DNA from: Jeotgalibacillus proteolyticus
GTDB lineage: Bacteria > Bacillota > Bacilli > Bacillales > Jeotgalibacillaceae
Length of the DNA stretch: 64,000 nucleotides
Assembly (NCBI RefSeq): GCF_002926065.1
Contig: NZ_PREZ01000010.1
Coordinates: 16,001 to 80,000, forward strand
Direction of reading: 5' to 3'
Part shown: one piece after another, positions 1 to 6,542 of the stretch
Position numbering within the stretch: the first letter of the stretch is position 1
Layout: the number at the start of each line of letters is the position of its first letter
The notes under the pieces: model-generated
Seen by the model: the letters and a program-made list of their open reading frames with translations, nothing else
Databases searched by the model: none
Told to the model about the DNA's origin: nothing
Position numbers and translations under genes: made by a program

Positions 1-357
1 CGTGCTGTCGGCCTGACAGCAACAGTTGCAAAAGCATCAACAGGAGCCATCGAGCATGTGCCGGTAGCCAGGGTCACCAATCTTGCCCGCACCATTGATG
101 ACTTAAAGGAGCTTGGCCTTTGGATTGCCGGAACTGATGCAAAAGGGAGCGAGGATTATCGACGCTTTGATGGCACCATGCCGCTAGGTCTTGTAATCGG
201 CAGCGAAGGAAAAGGAATGGGCCGCCTGATCAGGGAGAAATGCGATTTTCTTATCCACCTTCCAATGACAGGGCATGTCACCTCACTGAATGCTTCCGTT
301 GCAGCGAGCATTTTGATGTATGAAATCTATCGGAAACGCTATCCGTTAGAAGGCTGA
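1..357 (+). CDS. rlmB: 23S rRNA 2'-O-ribose methyltransferase RlmB (C-terminal part)
   Basis: The frame is open from base 1, so the gene begins before the window and only about 118 C-terminal residues are seen. They carry the SPOUT-fold signature: [14 protein letters not shown] (the knot that binds S-adenosylmethionine), then [17 protein letters not shown]. In this TrmH/SpoU family the protein methylates a guanosine in the peptidyl-transferase region of 23S rRNA. In B. subtilis this position is rlmB (yacO), directly before rae1 and sigH, and the same order is seen here. The next gene starts 5 bases after the stop, so the two are co-transcribed. Assignment rests on motif and neighbourhood; other SpoU enzymes share the motif. 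Confidence 0.93.
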   Translation, partial: RAVGLTATVAKASTGAIEHVPVARVTNLARTIDDLKELGLWIAGTDAKGSEDYRRFDGTMPLGLVIGSEGKGMGRLIREKCDFLIHLPMTGHVTSLNASVAASILMYEIYRKRYPLEG

Positions 358-362
358 CACCC

Positions 363-875
363 ATGAAAAATGTTCTTCTCGTCGATGGTTATAATATCAT
401 CGGAGCCTGGCCGGAGCTTACTGAATTAAAATACCATAATCTCGCTGCAGCCCGGGACCGGCTGGTTGAAATGATGGCCGAGTACCAGGGGTATACCGGC
501 TATCGGGTCATTATCGTTTTCGATGCACAGTTTGTTCAGGGTATCGCTAAAAAGCACCGCTCTTATAATCTGGATATTTTTTTTACAAAGGAAAATGAAA
601 CAGCTGATGAACGGATTGAAAAGCTTGCGATTGAACTAAATGATATAAAAACTCAGGTGATTGTAGCGACGAGTGATTTTACCGAGCAGCGGGTTATTTT
701 TGCCCAGGGAGCACTCAGAAAGTCTGCGAGAGAATTATTAATTGAGATGAATCAAATCGAAAAAAAGATTGCTAAAAGAGTTAATAAAATCAAGGGAGAG
801 CAGCCTGTATCCAAAATCCCTCTCAGTGAAGAAGTTGCCGAAATTTTCGAAAAATGGAGACGGGGCGACAAATGA
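363..875 (+). CDS. rae1: Ribosome-associated A-site endoribonuclease Rae1 (YacP, NYN domain)
   Basis: A 170-residue protein of the NYN/PIN-like nuclease fold. The N-terminal strand LLVDGYNIIGAW holds the first conserved Asp, VIIVFDAQF the second, and VIVATSDFTEQ the third, the acidic set expected for a metal-dependent RNase. In B. subtilis Rae1 enters the ribosomal A site and cuts certain mRNAs during translation. The C-terminal third is Lys/Glu-rich and helical. It follows rlmB by 5 bases and precedes the sigH promoter, the conserved Bacillales order. Start is ATG at 363, just after the rlmB stop; length matches the family. Confidence 0.92.
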   Translation: MKNVLLVDGYNIIGAWPELTELKYHNLAAARDRLVEMMAEYQGYTGYRVIIVFDAQFVQGIAKKHRSYNLDIFFTKENETADERIEKLAIELNDIKTQVIVATSDFTEQRVIFAQGALRKSARELLIEMNQIEKKIAKRVNKIKGEQPVSKIPLSEEVAEIFEKWRRGDK

Positions 876-879
876 GTGG

Positions 880-909
880 TTGACGCTTTAAAAAAACCTG
901 CTGTATAAT
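880..909 (+). promoter_or_regulatory. Sigma-A promoter of sigH
   Basis: TTGACG (880-885), an 18-base spacer and TATAAT (904-909) lie in the 72-base gap between rae1 and sigH. The hexamers are close to consensus. In B. subtilis sigH is transcribed by sigma-A and repressed by AbrB; no AbrB site can be read from sequence because AbrB lacks a simple consensus. Confidence 0.8.
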
Positions 910-947
910 ATTTCTATCTATTTGTTTAGAGCGTCGGGGGGATCCAT

Positions 948-1601
948 TTGAACGGATACAAGCGGATATCGATAGAGCGGGAAACATTTCACGTACTGGA
1001 AGATGATCAGATTATTGAACTGGTTCACAATGGGAATACAGAAGCGCTTGATTATTTAATTAACAAATACCGAAATTTTGTAAGAGCAAAAGCAAGGTCC
1101 TATTTTTTAATTGGTGCCGATAAAGAAGACATCATCCAAGAAGGCATGATTGGCTTGTATAAATCCATTCGGGACTACAAAGAAGAAAAGCTTACCTCTT
1201 TTAAAGCCTTTGCAGAGCTTTGCATCACCCGTCAAATTATCACAGCAATTAAAACCGCTACTCGCCAAAAGCATATTCCTCTTAACTCTTATATTTCGCT
1301 TGATAAACCAATTTACGATGAAGAGTCGGACCGGACCCTTATGGACGTTATTTCCGGAGCTAAGCCGACAGATCCGGAAGCATTAATTATTCATAGAGAA
1401 GAATTCAGCAAGATTGAAGACAAGATGGCTGAGCTGCTCAGTGATCTCGAAAGACAGGTTCTATCACTCTATCTGGATGGCCAGTCCTATCAGGAAATTT
1501 CAGTAGAACTGGATCGTCATGTGAAGTCGATTGATAATGCACTTCAGCGTGTAAAACGTAAGCTTGAACGCTATTTAGAAGCACGGGAGCTGACGTTTTA
1601 G
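948..1601 (+). CDS. sigH: RNA polymerase sigma-H factor (Spo0H)
   Basis: A 217-residue sigma-70-family factor that directs early stationary-phase and sporulation transcription. Region 2 includes DYLINKYRNFVRAKARSYF and the polymerase-binding GADKEDIIQEGMIGLYKSI (about residues 50-75). Region 4 contains LSDLERQVLSLYLDGQSYQE and a helix-turn-helix near the end (VKSIDNALQRVKRKLERYL). The start is TTG at 948, placed behind a GGGGGGAT ribosome binding site at 935-942. It lies between rae1 and rpmG-secE-nusG as in other Bacillales, and has its own promoter. Presence of sigH supports a spore-forming host. Confidence 0.96.
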   Translation: MNGYKRISIERETFHVLEDDQIIELVHNGNTEALDYLINKYRNFVRAKARSYFLIGADKEDIIQEGMIGLYKSIRDYKEEKLTSFKAFAELCITRQIITAIKTATRQKHIPLNSYISLDKPIYDEESDRTLMDVISGAKPTDPEALIIHREEFSKIEDKMAELLSDLERQVLSLYLDGQSYQEISVELDRHVKSIDNALQRVKRKLERYLEARELTF

Positions 1602-1613
1602 TCAGAAGGCTTA

Positions 1614-1642
1614 TTGACAGAGGACTGTCAAGATGGTACGTT
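1614..1642 (+). promoter_or_regulatory. Sigma-A promoter of rpmG-secE, with dyad over the -35
   Basis: TTGACA (1614-1619), 17 bases, TACGTT (1637-1642). The -35 is one arm of a perfect 7-base inverted repeat, TTGACAG-AGGA-CTGTCAA (1614-1631). The -10 is weak. The dyad may be a chance match or an operator; no known factor is recognised. Confidence 0.55.
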
Positions 1643-1761
1643 TTAATGTGTTGGCAAATGAGAGACTAAAAGCAGTTTGTCCGGCTGAAAATGCTGCTGC
1701 GTTCTGTAAATCTCCATCTGCTATTATGGTAATGAACTACTTCCTAAAAGGAATGAAAATC

Positions 1762-1911
1762 GTGAGTAAAAAAGTAACGCTGGCTTGTTCAACTTGCGGT
1801 TCACGGAATTACGCTGTGCCTCAAGGGAAGGACAGGCAGTCTGATAGATTTGAAATTAAGAAGTTTTGTCGCCACTGCAATGCCCACACATCGCATAAAC
1901 AAACGATCTGA
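1762..1911 (+). CDS. rpmG: 50S ribosomal protein L33 (zinc-ribbon form)
   Basis: A 49-residue protein beginning SKKVTLACSTCGSRNY. The frame is open further upstream, but the GTG at 1762 has the ribosome binding site AAAGGAA and gives the family length. Two Cys pairs, CSTC and CRHC, are intact, so this is the zinc-binding (C+) L33, not the Cys-free paralogue that is made under zinc starvation. It is the rpmGB-type copy that always precedes secE in Bacillales. Confidence 0.94.
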   Translation: MSKKVTLACSTCGSRNYAVPQGKDRQSDRFEIKKFCRHCNAHTSHKQTI

Positions 1912-1982
1912 TGCGGGCAGGTCCGCTTGCTGTTTTAGGGAAACGGACTACTGAAATAACACTGGTTGGAGGGTACATCAGC

Positions 1983-2162
1983 ATGGGTAAAATTAGCAAC
2001 TTTTTTCGTAACGTTTCCTCTGAAATGCGCAAGGTCAGCTGGCCAAAGCGGAAAGAGCTAACGAAATATACGATTACAGTTATCTCAACTGTTATTTTTG
2101 TCGCTTTGTTTTTTACGCTAATTGATCAAGGTATTTCTGCTATTATTGATTGGATTTTATAA
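1983..2162 (+). CDS. secE: Preprotein translocase subunit SecE
   Basis: A 59-residue single-pass protein, the short Gram-positive form of SecE that clamps SecY in the membrane. The amphipathic helix NFFRNVSSEMRKVSWPKRKE with the diagnostic VSWPKR motif precedes one transmembrane helix (about residues 29-57). The ATG at 1983 is chosen because it follows a GGAGGGT ribosome binding site at 1968-1974; upstream in-frame codons are not protein-like. It lies 71 bases after rpmG. Confidence 0.95.
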   Translation: MGKISNFFRNVSSEMRKVSWPKRKELTKYTITVISTVIFVALFFTLIDQGISAIIDWIL

Positions 2163-2227
2163 TGTTATAGGAATTCTCTTCGTATAGAGGGCGGATTTCG
2201 TGTACAATAGTAAGAGAAATGCAGAAG

Positions 2228-2246
2228 CCCGTTTAACGGGTTTTTT
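2228..2246 (+). terminator. Short intrinsic terminator after secE
   Basis: CCCGTT-T-AACGGG (2228-2240) followed directly by six T. The stem is short, so termination may be partial. Confidence 0.5.
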
Positions 2247-2457
2247 CATTGGGCAAAAATAGAGCTAAACTAAAAAGTTTGTCTAATTTATTTATAGAGG
2301 TGTGTTTGCGGCAGCGATGCGCCAGCTGTATCATCTGATTAAAGATAGTGGTTTAGGAGGACTGGCTCCTCGAGGTTTTAAGTCGCTCCGATGCGCCTTA
2401 AACTTGTCGGAGCTGAACGAGCCACCTGCACTTTTAAATTTAAGGAGGGAAAATGGT
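2247..2457 (+). other. Long structured leader region of nusG
   Basis: The secE-nusG gap is about 295 bases. After the secE terminator it contains two further stems: AGGAG/CTCCT (2355-2359 with 2366-2370), and CTCCGA/TCGGAG (2386-2391 with 2407-2412). The nusG frame stays open upstream to a GTG at 2302, but the composition is not protein-like and the strong ribosome binding site is just before 2458. A TACAAT at 2203-2208 could be a -10, without a good -35. Confidence 0.4.
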
Positions 2458-2991
2458 TTGGAGAAGAATTGGTATGTTGTTCATACGTATTCCGGTTATG
2501 AAAATAAAGTTAAGATGAATTTAGAGAAACGTGTTGAATCAATGGGAATGTCCGATAAGATTTTCCGCGTTGTGATTCCTGAAGAGGAAGAGACCGAGAT
2601 TAAAGATGGCAAAGCGAAAACAGTGAAGCGTAAAACGTTCCCTGGCTATGTGCTGGTTGAAATCGTTATGACGGATGATTCCTGGTATGTGGTTCGTAAT
2701 ACACCAGGAGTGACCGGTTTCGTTGGTTCATCAGGCGGAGGCTCAAAGCCTACACCGCTGCTTCCTGAAGAGGTAACCCAGCTTCTTAAGAGCATGGGTA
2801 TGCAGGAGCGTACGGTTGAGGTTGACTTTGAAGTCGGTGAGGGTGTAACGGTAAATGAAGGTCCATTTGCGAACTTTGCCGGTGTCATTGAGGGCATTGA
2901 TACGGCTAAAGGAAAAGTAAAAGTTCTGGTAAATATGTTTGGCCGTGAAACCCCGGTTGAGCTCGACTTTACTCAAATCAATAAAATATAA
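2458..2991 (+). CDS. nusG: Transcription termination/antitermination factor NusG
   Basis: A 177-residue NusG. The N-terminal NGN domain starts EKNWYVVHTYSGYENKVK and holds FPGYVLVEIVMTDDSWYVVR and NTPGVTGFVG. The C-terminal KOW domain has VNEGPFANFAGVIEG and VLVNMFGRETPVELDF. The start is TTG at 2458, seven bases after TAAGGAGG, which matches the family N-terminus; the longer open frame adds residues without homology. NusG binds RNA polymerase and in B. subtilis promotes sequence-specific pausing. It is followed by rplK as in all relatives. Confidence 0.95.
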   Translation: MEKNWYVVHTYSGYENKVKMNLEKRVESMGMSDKIFRVVIPEEEETEIKDGKAKTVKRKTFPGYVLVEIVMTDDSWYVVRNTPGVTGFVGSSGGGSKPTPLLPEEVTQLLKSMGMQERTVEVDFEVGEGVTVNEGPFANFAGVIEGIDTAKGKVKVLVNMFGRETPVELDFTQINKI

Positions 2992-3077
2992 TTAGAAACA
3001 TCTTGAATTCTGATTCCAAAGGTGGTAACATCTTTTAAGTCAGTATGTCTCAATAGAGAGACTGAACTAACATTTAC

Positions 3078-3160
3078 ATTCTTTATATAAAGAATTGGAT
3101 TATTGAGTGGGAGGGTATACAACCCTATTACCACATCACGGACTTAAGGAGGTGTGTCTC
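3078..3160 (+). other. Structured leader of rplK-rplA
   Basis: The 169-base nusG-rplK gap contains a perfect palindrome, ATTCTTTA-TA-TAAAGAAT (3078-3095), and a small stem AGGG/CCCT (3112-3115 with 3123-3126), just upstream of the rplK ribosome binding site AAGGAGGTG. It resembles a ribosomal-protein leader, but I cannot assign the regulator. Confidence 0.4.
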
Positions 3161-3586
3161 GTGGCTAAAAAAGTTATCAAAATGGTAAAGCTTCAAATCC
3201 CAGCTGGGAAAGCTAATCCAGCTCCGCCGGTAGGTCCTGCATTGGGTCAGGCTGGTGTCAACATCATGGGATTCTGTAAAGAGTTCAATGCTCGTACAGC
3301 TGATCAAGCTGGTCTTATTATCCCTGTTGAAATCACGGTTTTTGAAGACCGTTCATTTACATTCATCACTAAAACTCCCCCTGCTGCCGTTCTTCTTAAG
3401 AAAGCAGCTGGTATCGAGTCAGGTTCAGGTGAACCTAACCGCAACAAAGTAGCGACTGTCAAACGTGACAAGGTGCGTGAAATCGCGGAAACAAAAATGC
3501 CTGACCTAAACGCAGCTGATGTTGAATCAGCGATGCGCATGGTTGAAGGTACGGCTCGCAGCATGGGTATTACGATTGAAGATTAA
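3161..3586 (+). CDS. rplK: 50S ribosomal protein L11
   Basis: A 141-residue L11, part of the GTPase-associated centre with L10 and L7/L12. The N-terminal domain contains the Pro-rich loop [17 protein letters not shown] (target region of thiostrepton-type antibiotics), and the C-terminal domain binds 23S rRNA. The start is GTG at 3161 behind AAGGAGGTG; an upstream in-frame ATG-like extension lacks a ribosome binding site and homology. rplA follows after 110 bases that contain a hairpin. Confidence 0.96.
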   Translation: MAKKVIKMVKLQIPAGKANPAPPVGPALGQAGVNIMGFCKEFNARTADQAGLIIPVEITVFEDRSFTFITKTPPAAVLLKKAAGIESGSGEPNRNKVATVKRDKVREIAETKMPDLNAADVESAMRMVEGTARSMGITIED

Positions 3587-3605
3587 TTGATGCATGTCTT
3601 GGACG

Positions 3606-3644
3606 AGGTTGCGAAGCTGAAAAGGTTTTTTTCACTCGCAACCT
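3606..3644 (+). other. rplK-rplA intercistronic hairpin
   Basis: A perfect 9-base stem, AGGTTGCGA (3606-3614) with TCGCAACCT (3636-3644), and a 21-base T-rich loop. No T-tract follows the stem, so it is not a typical terminator. It may be an RNA processing site or a protein-binding element controlling rplA. Confidence 0.5.
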
Positions 3645-3696
3645 TTATTCGTGGGAGGTTATTCCGCTAAAACCACAATCGAGGAGGAAACATGAA

Positions 3697-4395
3697 ATGG
3701 CTAAAAAAGGTAAAAAGTACGTTGAAGCAGCTAAGCTTGTAGACCGTACAACAAATTATGGTGTCACTGAAGCAATCGAGCTTGCGAAAAAAACAAGCGT
3801 TGTGAATTTTGATGCAACAGTAGAGGTAGCATTCCGTCTTGGAATCGATACTCGTAAAAACGATCAGCAAATCCGTGGAGCAGTAGTTCTTCCAAACGGA
3901 ACAGGTAAAACGCAAAGTGTTCTTGTTTTCGCTAAAGGCGAAAAAGCAAAAGAAGCTGAAGCTGCAGGAGCTGACTTTGTTGGCGAAGGCGACCTTGTTC
4001 AAAAAATTCAGGGCGGCTGGTTTGATTTTGACGTAATCGTTGCTACACCTGACATGATGGGTGAAGTTGGTAAGCTTGGACGTGTCCTTGGACCAAAAGG
4101 CTTAATGCCAAACCCGAAAACAGGCACTGTAACATTTGATGTTGACAAGGCTGTTAAAGAAATCAAGGCTGGTAAAGTGGAATACCGCGCTGAAAAAGCT
4201 GGTATCATCCATGTTCCAATCGGAAAAGTTTCTTTTGAAACAGAAAAGCTTGTTGAAAACTTCAACACAATCTTTGATACAGTACAAAAAGCTAAGCCTG
4301 CTTCATCTAAGGGAACTTACATGAAGTCTGTAGCTGTAACTTCTACAATGGGTCCTGGAATCAAGATCGACGCATCTTCCGTTTCCACTAAATAA
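3697..4395 (+). CDS. rplA: 50S ribosomal protein L1
   Basis: A 232-residue L1, the L1-stalk protein of the large subunit that helps release deacylated tRNA and in many bacteria represses its own operon by binding mRNA. Typical segments: [22 protein letters not shown] and the conserved [21 protein letters not shown] at 3697 has GAGGAGG nine bases upstream; the ATG at 3692 is out of frame. The L10 promoter follows 16 bases after its stop. Confidence 0.96.
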   Translation: MAKKGKKYVEAAKLVDRTTNYGVTEAIELAKKTSVVNFDATVEVAFRLGIDTRKNDQQIRGAVVLPNGTGKTQSVLVFAKGEKAKEAEAAGADFVGEGDLVQKIQGGWFDFDVIVATPDMMGEVGKLGRVLGPKGLMPNPKTGTVTFDVDKAVKEIKAGKVEYRAEKAGIIHVPIGKVSFETEKLVENFNTIFDTVQKAKPASSKGTYMKSVAVTSTMGPGIKIDASSVSTK

Positions 4396-4411
4396 TAAAT
4401 TTAAAATAATA

Positions 4412-4440
4412 TTGACACAGCGCTTTTAATCTGCTAAGAT
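4412..4440 (+). promoter_or_regulatory. Sigma-A promoter of rplJ-rplL
   Basis: TTGACA (4412-4417), 17-base spacer, TAAGAT (4435-4440). It is the only strong promoter in the 247-base rplA-rplJ gap, and it directs transcription into the L10 leader. Confidence 0.85.
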
Positions 4441-4469
4441 TTGAAACGTTGTGTAAGTATATAACATTT

Positions 4470-4590
4470 GTACCGTAGACAGTAGGTGTCCTTTAGGGGA
4501 CTTAATTTCCTGCCGAGGTCATGACGATAAAGAATTCTTTTATTGAAATGATATGCCTCAATGTCTGCATCGGACATTGGGGCTTTTTGA
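4470..4590 (+). ncRNA. L10(L12)4 autoregulatory leader with attenuator
   Basis: The 5' UTR of rplJ carries the features of the L10-type ribosomal protein leader: a compact structured domain (about 4470-4555) and then an intrinsic terminator, CCTCAATGTC (4556-4565) with GACATTGGGG (4573-4582), followed by C and five T. In Firmicutes the L10-L12 complex binds this leader and lowers expression of rplJ-rplL by promoting termination. The terminator is seen directly; membership of the family is by position and layout. Confidence 0.8.
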
Positions 4591-4642
4591 ATGATCGAAC
4601 GGTATAAATGACGCTCCAGATAAATCAACAGGAGGTGTTAAG

Positions 4643-5143
4643 ATGAGCAGCATTATCGAGCAAAAGAAACAACTCGTAACTGAAATCCAGGAAAAGCTAC
4701 AAGGAAGTGTATCAACAGTCGTTGTAGATTACCGTGGACTTTCTGTTGCAGAAGTAACTGAGCTACGTAAGTCACTTCGTGAAGCCGGTGTTGAATTCAA
4801 GGTTTACAAGAACTCAATGACGCGCAGAGCGGCTGAAGCGGCTGGTCTTGAAGGGTTAAATGAAAATCTTACTGGACCAAACGCAATTGCATTCTCTACT
4901 GAGGATGTAGTAGCACCAGCGAAAATCATTAACGAATTCGCAAAGAAACACGAAGCGCTTGAAATCAAAGCGGGTGTCATGGAAGGTAATATCATTTCTG
5001 TTGAAGAAGTTAAAGCACTTGCTGAGCTTCCATCACGTGAAGGTCTTCTTTCTATGCTTCTTAGCGTACTTCAAGCACCAATTCGCGGATTTGCCGTTGC
5101 AACTAAAGCAGTTGCAGACCAAAAAGAAGAACAGGGCGCTTAA
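4643..5143 (+). CDS. rplJ: 50S ribosomal protein L10
   Basis: A 166-residue L10, the base of the ribosomal stalk. The N-terminal rRNA-binding domain shows [20 protein letters not shown] and YKNSMTRRA; the C-terminal helix (about 140-166) carries the binding sites for L7/L12 dimers. ATG at 4643 follows AGGAGGTG. With L12 it represses its own leader. rplL follows by 74 bases, as usual. Confidence 0.96.
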   Translation: MSSIIEQKKQLVTEIQEKLQGSVSTVVVDYRGLSVAEVTELRKSLREAGVEFKVYKNSMTRRAAEAAGLEGLNENLTGPNAIAFSTEDVVAPAKIINEFAKKHEALEIKAGVMEGNIISVEEVKALAELPSREGLLSMLLSVLQAPIRGFAVATKAVADQKEEQGA

Positions 5144-5217
5144 TTTAAAGCTCCTGCAAGCCGGATGAGAAATCATCTAAAAACAAAACTAAACATCCAC
5201 TAAGGAGGAACTATATC

Positions 5218-5580
5218 ATGACTAAAGAACAAATGATCGAAGCTATCAAAGAAATGTCCGTTCTTGAACTAAACGACCTTGTAAAAGCAATCGAAGAAGA
5301 ATTCGGTGTATCTGCTGCTGCTCCTGTAGCTGCTGCTGGTGCTGGTGGCGGAGAAGCTGCTGCTGAGCAAACTGAATTTGATGTAATCCTTACAAACGCT
5401 GGTTCACAAAAAATCAAAGTTATCAAAGCAGTTCGTGAAATCACTGGTCTTGGCTTGAAAGAAGCTAAAGAAGTAGTTGACAACACTCCTAAAACTGTTA
5501 AAGAAGGCATTTCTAAAGAAGAAGCTGAAGAACTTAAAGCTAAGCTTGAAGAAGTTGGAGCTGGCGTAGAAGTTAAGTAA
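5218..5580 (+). CDS. rplL: 50S ribosomal protein L7/L12
   Basis: A 120-residue acidic stalk protein. It has the N-terminal dimerisation helices ([20 protein letters not shown]), an Ala/Gly/Pro hinge at about residues 33-50, and the C-terminal factor-binding domain with [20 protein letters not shown]. It recruits EF-G, EF-Tu, IF2 and RF3. ATG at 5218 follows TAAGGAGG. A strong terminator 18 bases after the stop ends the rplJ-rplL unit. Confidence 0.97.
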   Translation: MTKEQMIEAIKEMSVLELNDLVKAIEEEFGVSAAAPVAAAGAGGGEAAAEQTEFDVILTNAGSQKIKVIKAVREITGLGLKEAKEVVDNTPKTVKEGISKEEAEELKAKLEEVGAGVEVK

Positions 5581-5597
5581 TAACTTGTTAAAGAAAA

Positions 5598-5627
5598 AGC
5601 TCGCTTGAATAGGCGGGCTTTTTTTTA
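5598..5627 (+). terminator. Intrinsic terminator after rplL
   Basis: AGCTCGC (5598-5604), 8-base loop, GCGGGCT (5613-5619), then a run of T. Confidence 0.88.
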
Positions 5628-5708
5628 CCTGTTTTACTGACAGGGGATTTTTGCTTTCGTTAAGGTAAAAGCCACTGGAAAAATGAAGACACGGGAGGGT
5701 GATCTGGA

Positions 5709-6311
5709 ATGTCAGATCATTATTATTCCAAAACTCCGGGAGCTGAAAGTAATCCGCAATGGTGGAACTTTACCCTGCGCGGGCACAGCATGCGTTTTAA
5801 AACAGACCACGGTGTCTTTTCAAAAAACGAGGTTGATTTTGGCTCACGGGTCTTGATTGATTCATTTAGAGAGCCTGAAATAGAGGGGCCGATTTTAGAT
5901 GTAGGCTGCGGTTACGGGCCGATCGGTTTAACGCTGGCAAAAAGCTTTGAAACGCGGGATGTTCATCTTGTAGATGTCAACAATCGTGCGCTAGAACTAG
6001 CGCGAGAGAATGCTATGCAGAATGAAGTGCCTTCTGTAAAAGTATATGAGAGTGATTGCCTTGACCAAGTGACCTTTACCGGTTTTGCAGCAATTGTCAC
6101 GAACCCGCCTATTCGGGCAGGCAAAAAGGTTGTGCACCAAATCTTTGAACAGAGTTTCAATCATCTGGCTCCTGGCGGGGAGCTGTGGGTTGTTATTCAG
6201 AAAAAGCAGGGTGCCCCTTCAGCAAGGGTTAAAATGGAAGAGCTTTTCGGAAATACGGAAGTCGTCAGCAAGAGCAAAGGCTACTTTATTTTCAGAGCTA
6301 AAAAGGTTTGA
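5709..6311 (+). CDS. ybxB: Class I SAM-dependent methyltransferase, RsmC/RlmG-like (YbxB)
   Basis: A 200-residue Rossmann-fold methyltransferase. Motif I is ILDVGCGYGPIGL (about residues 61-73), the acidic strand is VHLVDVN, and motif IV is VTNPPIRAGK, the N-P-P-[IFY] type that marks N-methylation of a base exocyclic amine. This fits the small-domain RsmC/RlmG family that modifies guanosine N2 in rRNA. B. subtilis ybxB occupies the same place between rplL and rpoB. The exact nucleotide target is not determined by sequence. ATG at 5709, ribosome binding site GGGAGGGTGAT. Confidence 0.88.
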   Translation: MSDHYYSKTPGAESNPQWWNFTLRGHSMRFKTDHGVFSKNEVDFGSRVLIDSFREPEIEGPILDVGCGYGPIGLTLAKSFETRDVHLVDVNNRALELARENAMQNEVPSVKVYESDCLDQVTFTGFAAIVTNPPIRAGKKVVHQIFEQSFNHLAPGGELWVVIQKKQGAPSARVKMEELFGNTEVVSKSKGYFIFRAKKV

Positions 6312-6542
6312 CCCGTAAGATCTCTTATGATACTATAATAAGATGTAAAATTATTAAAGTCAGAAAGTATGTCTATTTGTATAAATGGATAGTTTTCTGG
6401 CAATAATGGTTTAAATAATTGTTCTTTATGATAGAAAATGTGGTCAATAATAGCCTCGTTTTCTATTTGTCTTATGTCCATTTTGTGATGACATTGAGCA
6501 AAATGGGCTCTATCAAAACGCTTGATTTGAGGGGTGAATCAG
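6308..6542 (+). promoter_or_regulatory. rpoB leader region with candidate promoter and two stems
   Basis: TTGACC (6308-6313) and TATAAT (6334-6339) are good hexamers, but the 20-base spacer is long, so the promoter is tentative. Downstream are two stems: ATAGAAAA/TTTTCTAT (6431-6438 with 6459-6466) and CCATTTTG/CAAAATGG (6478-6485 with 6499-6506). Neither is followed by a T-tract. Confidence 0.45.

Noticed and set aside
2302..2457. In-frame N-terminal extension of nusG from GTG 2302
   Set aside because: The added 52 residues are not protein-like, there is no ribosome binding site at 2302, and TTG at 2458 has a strong one and gives the family N-terminus.
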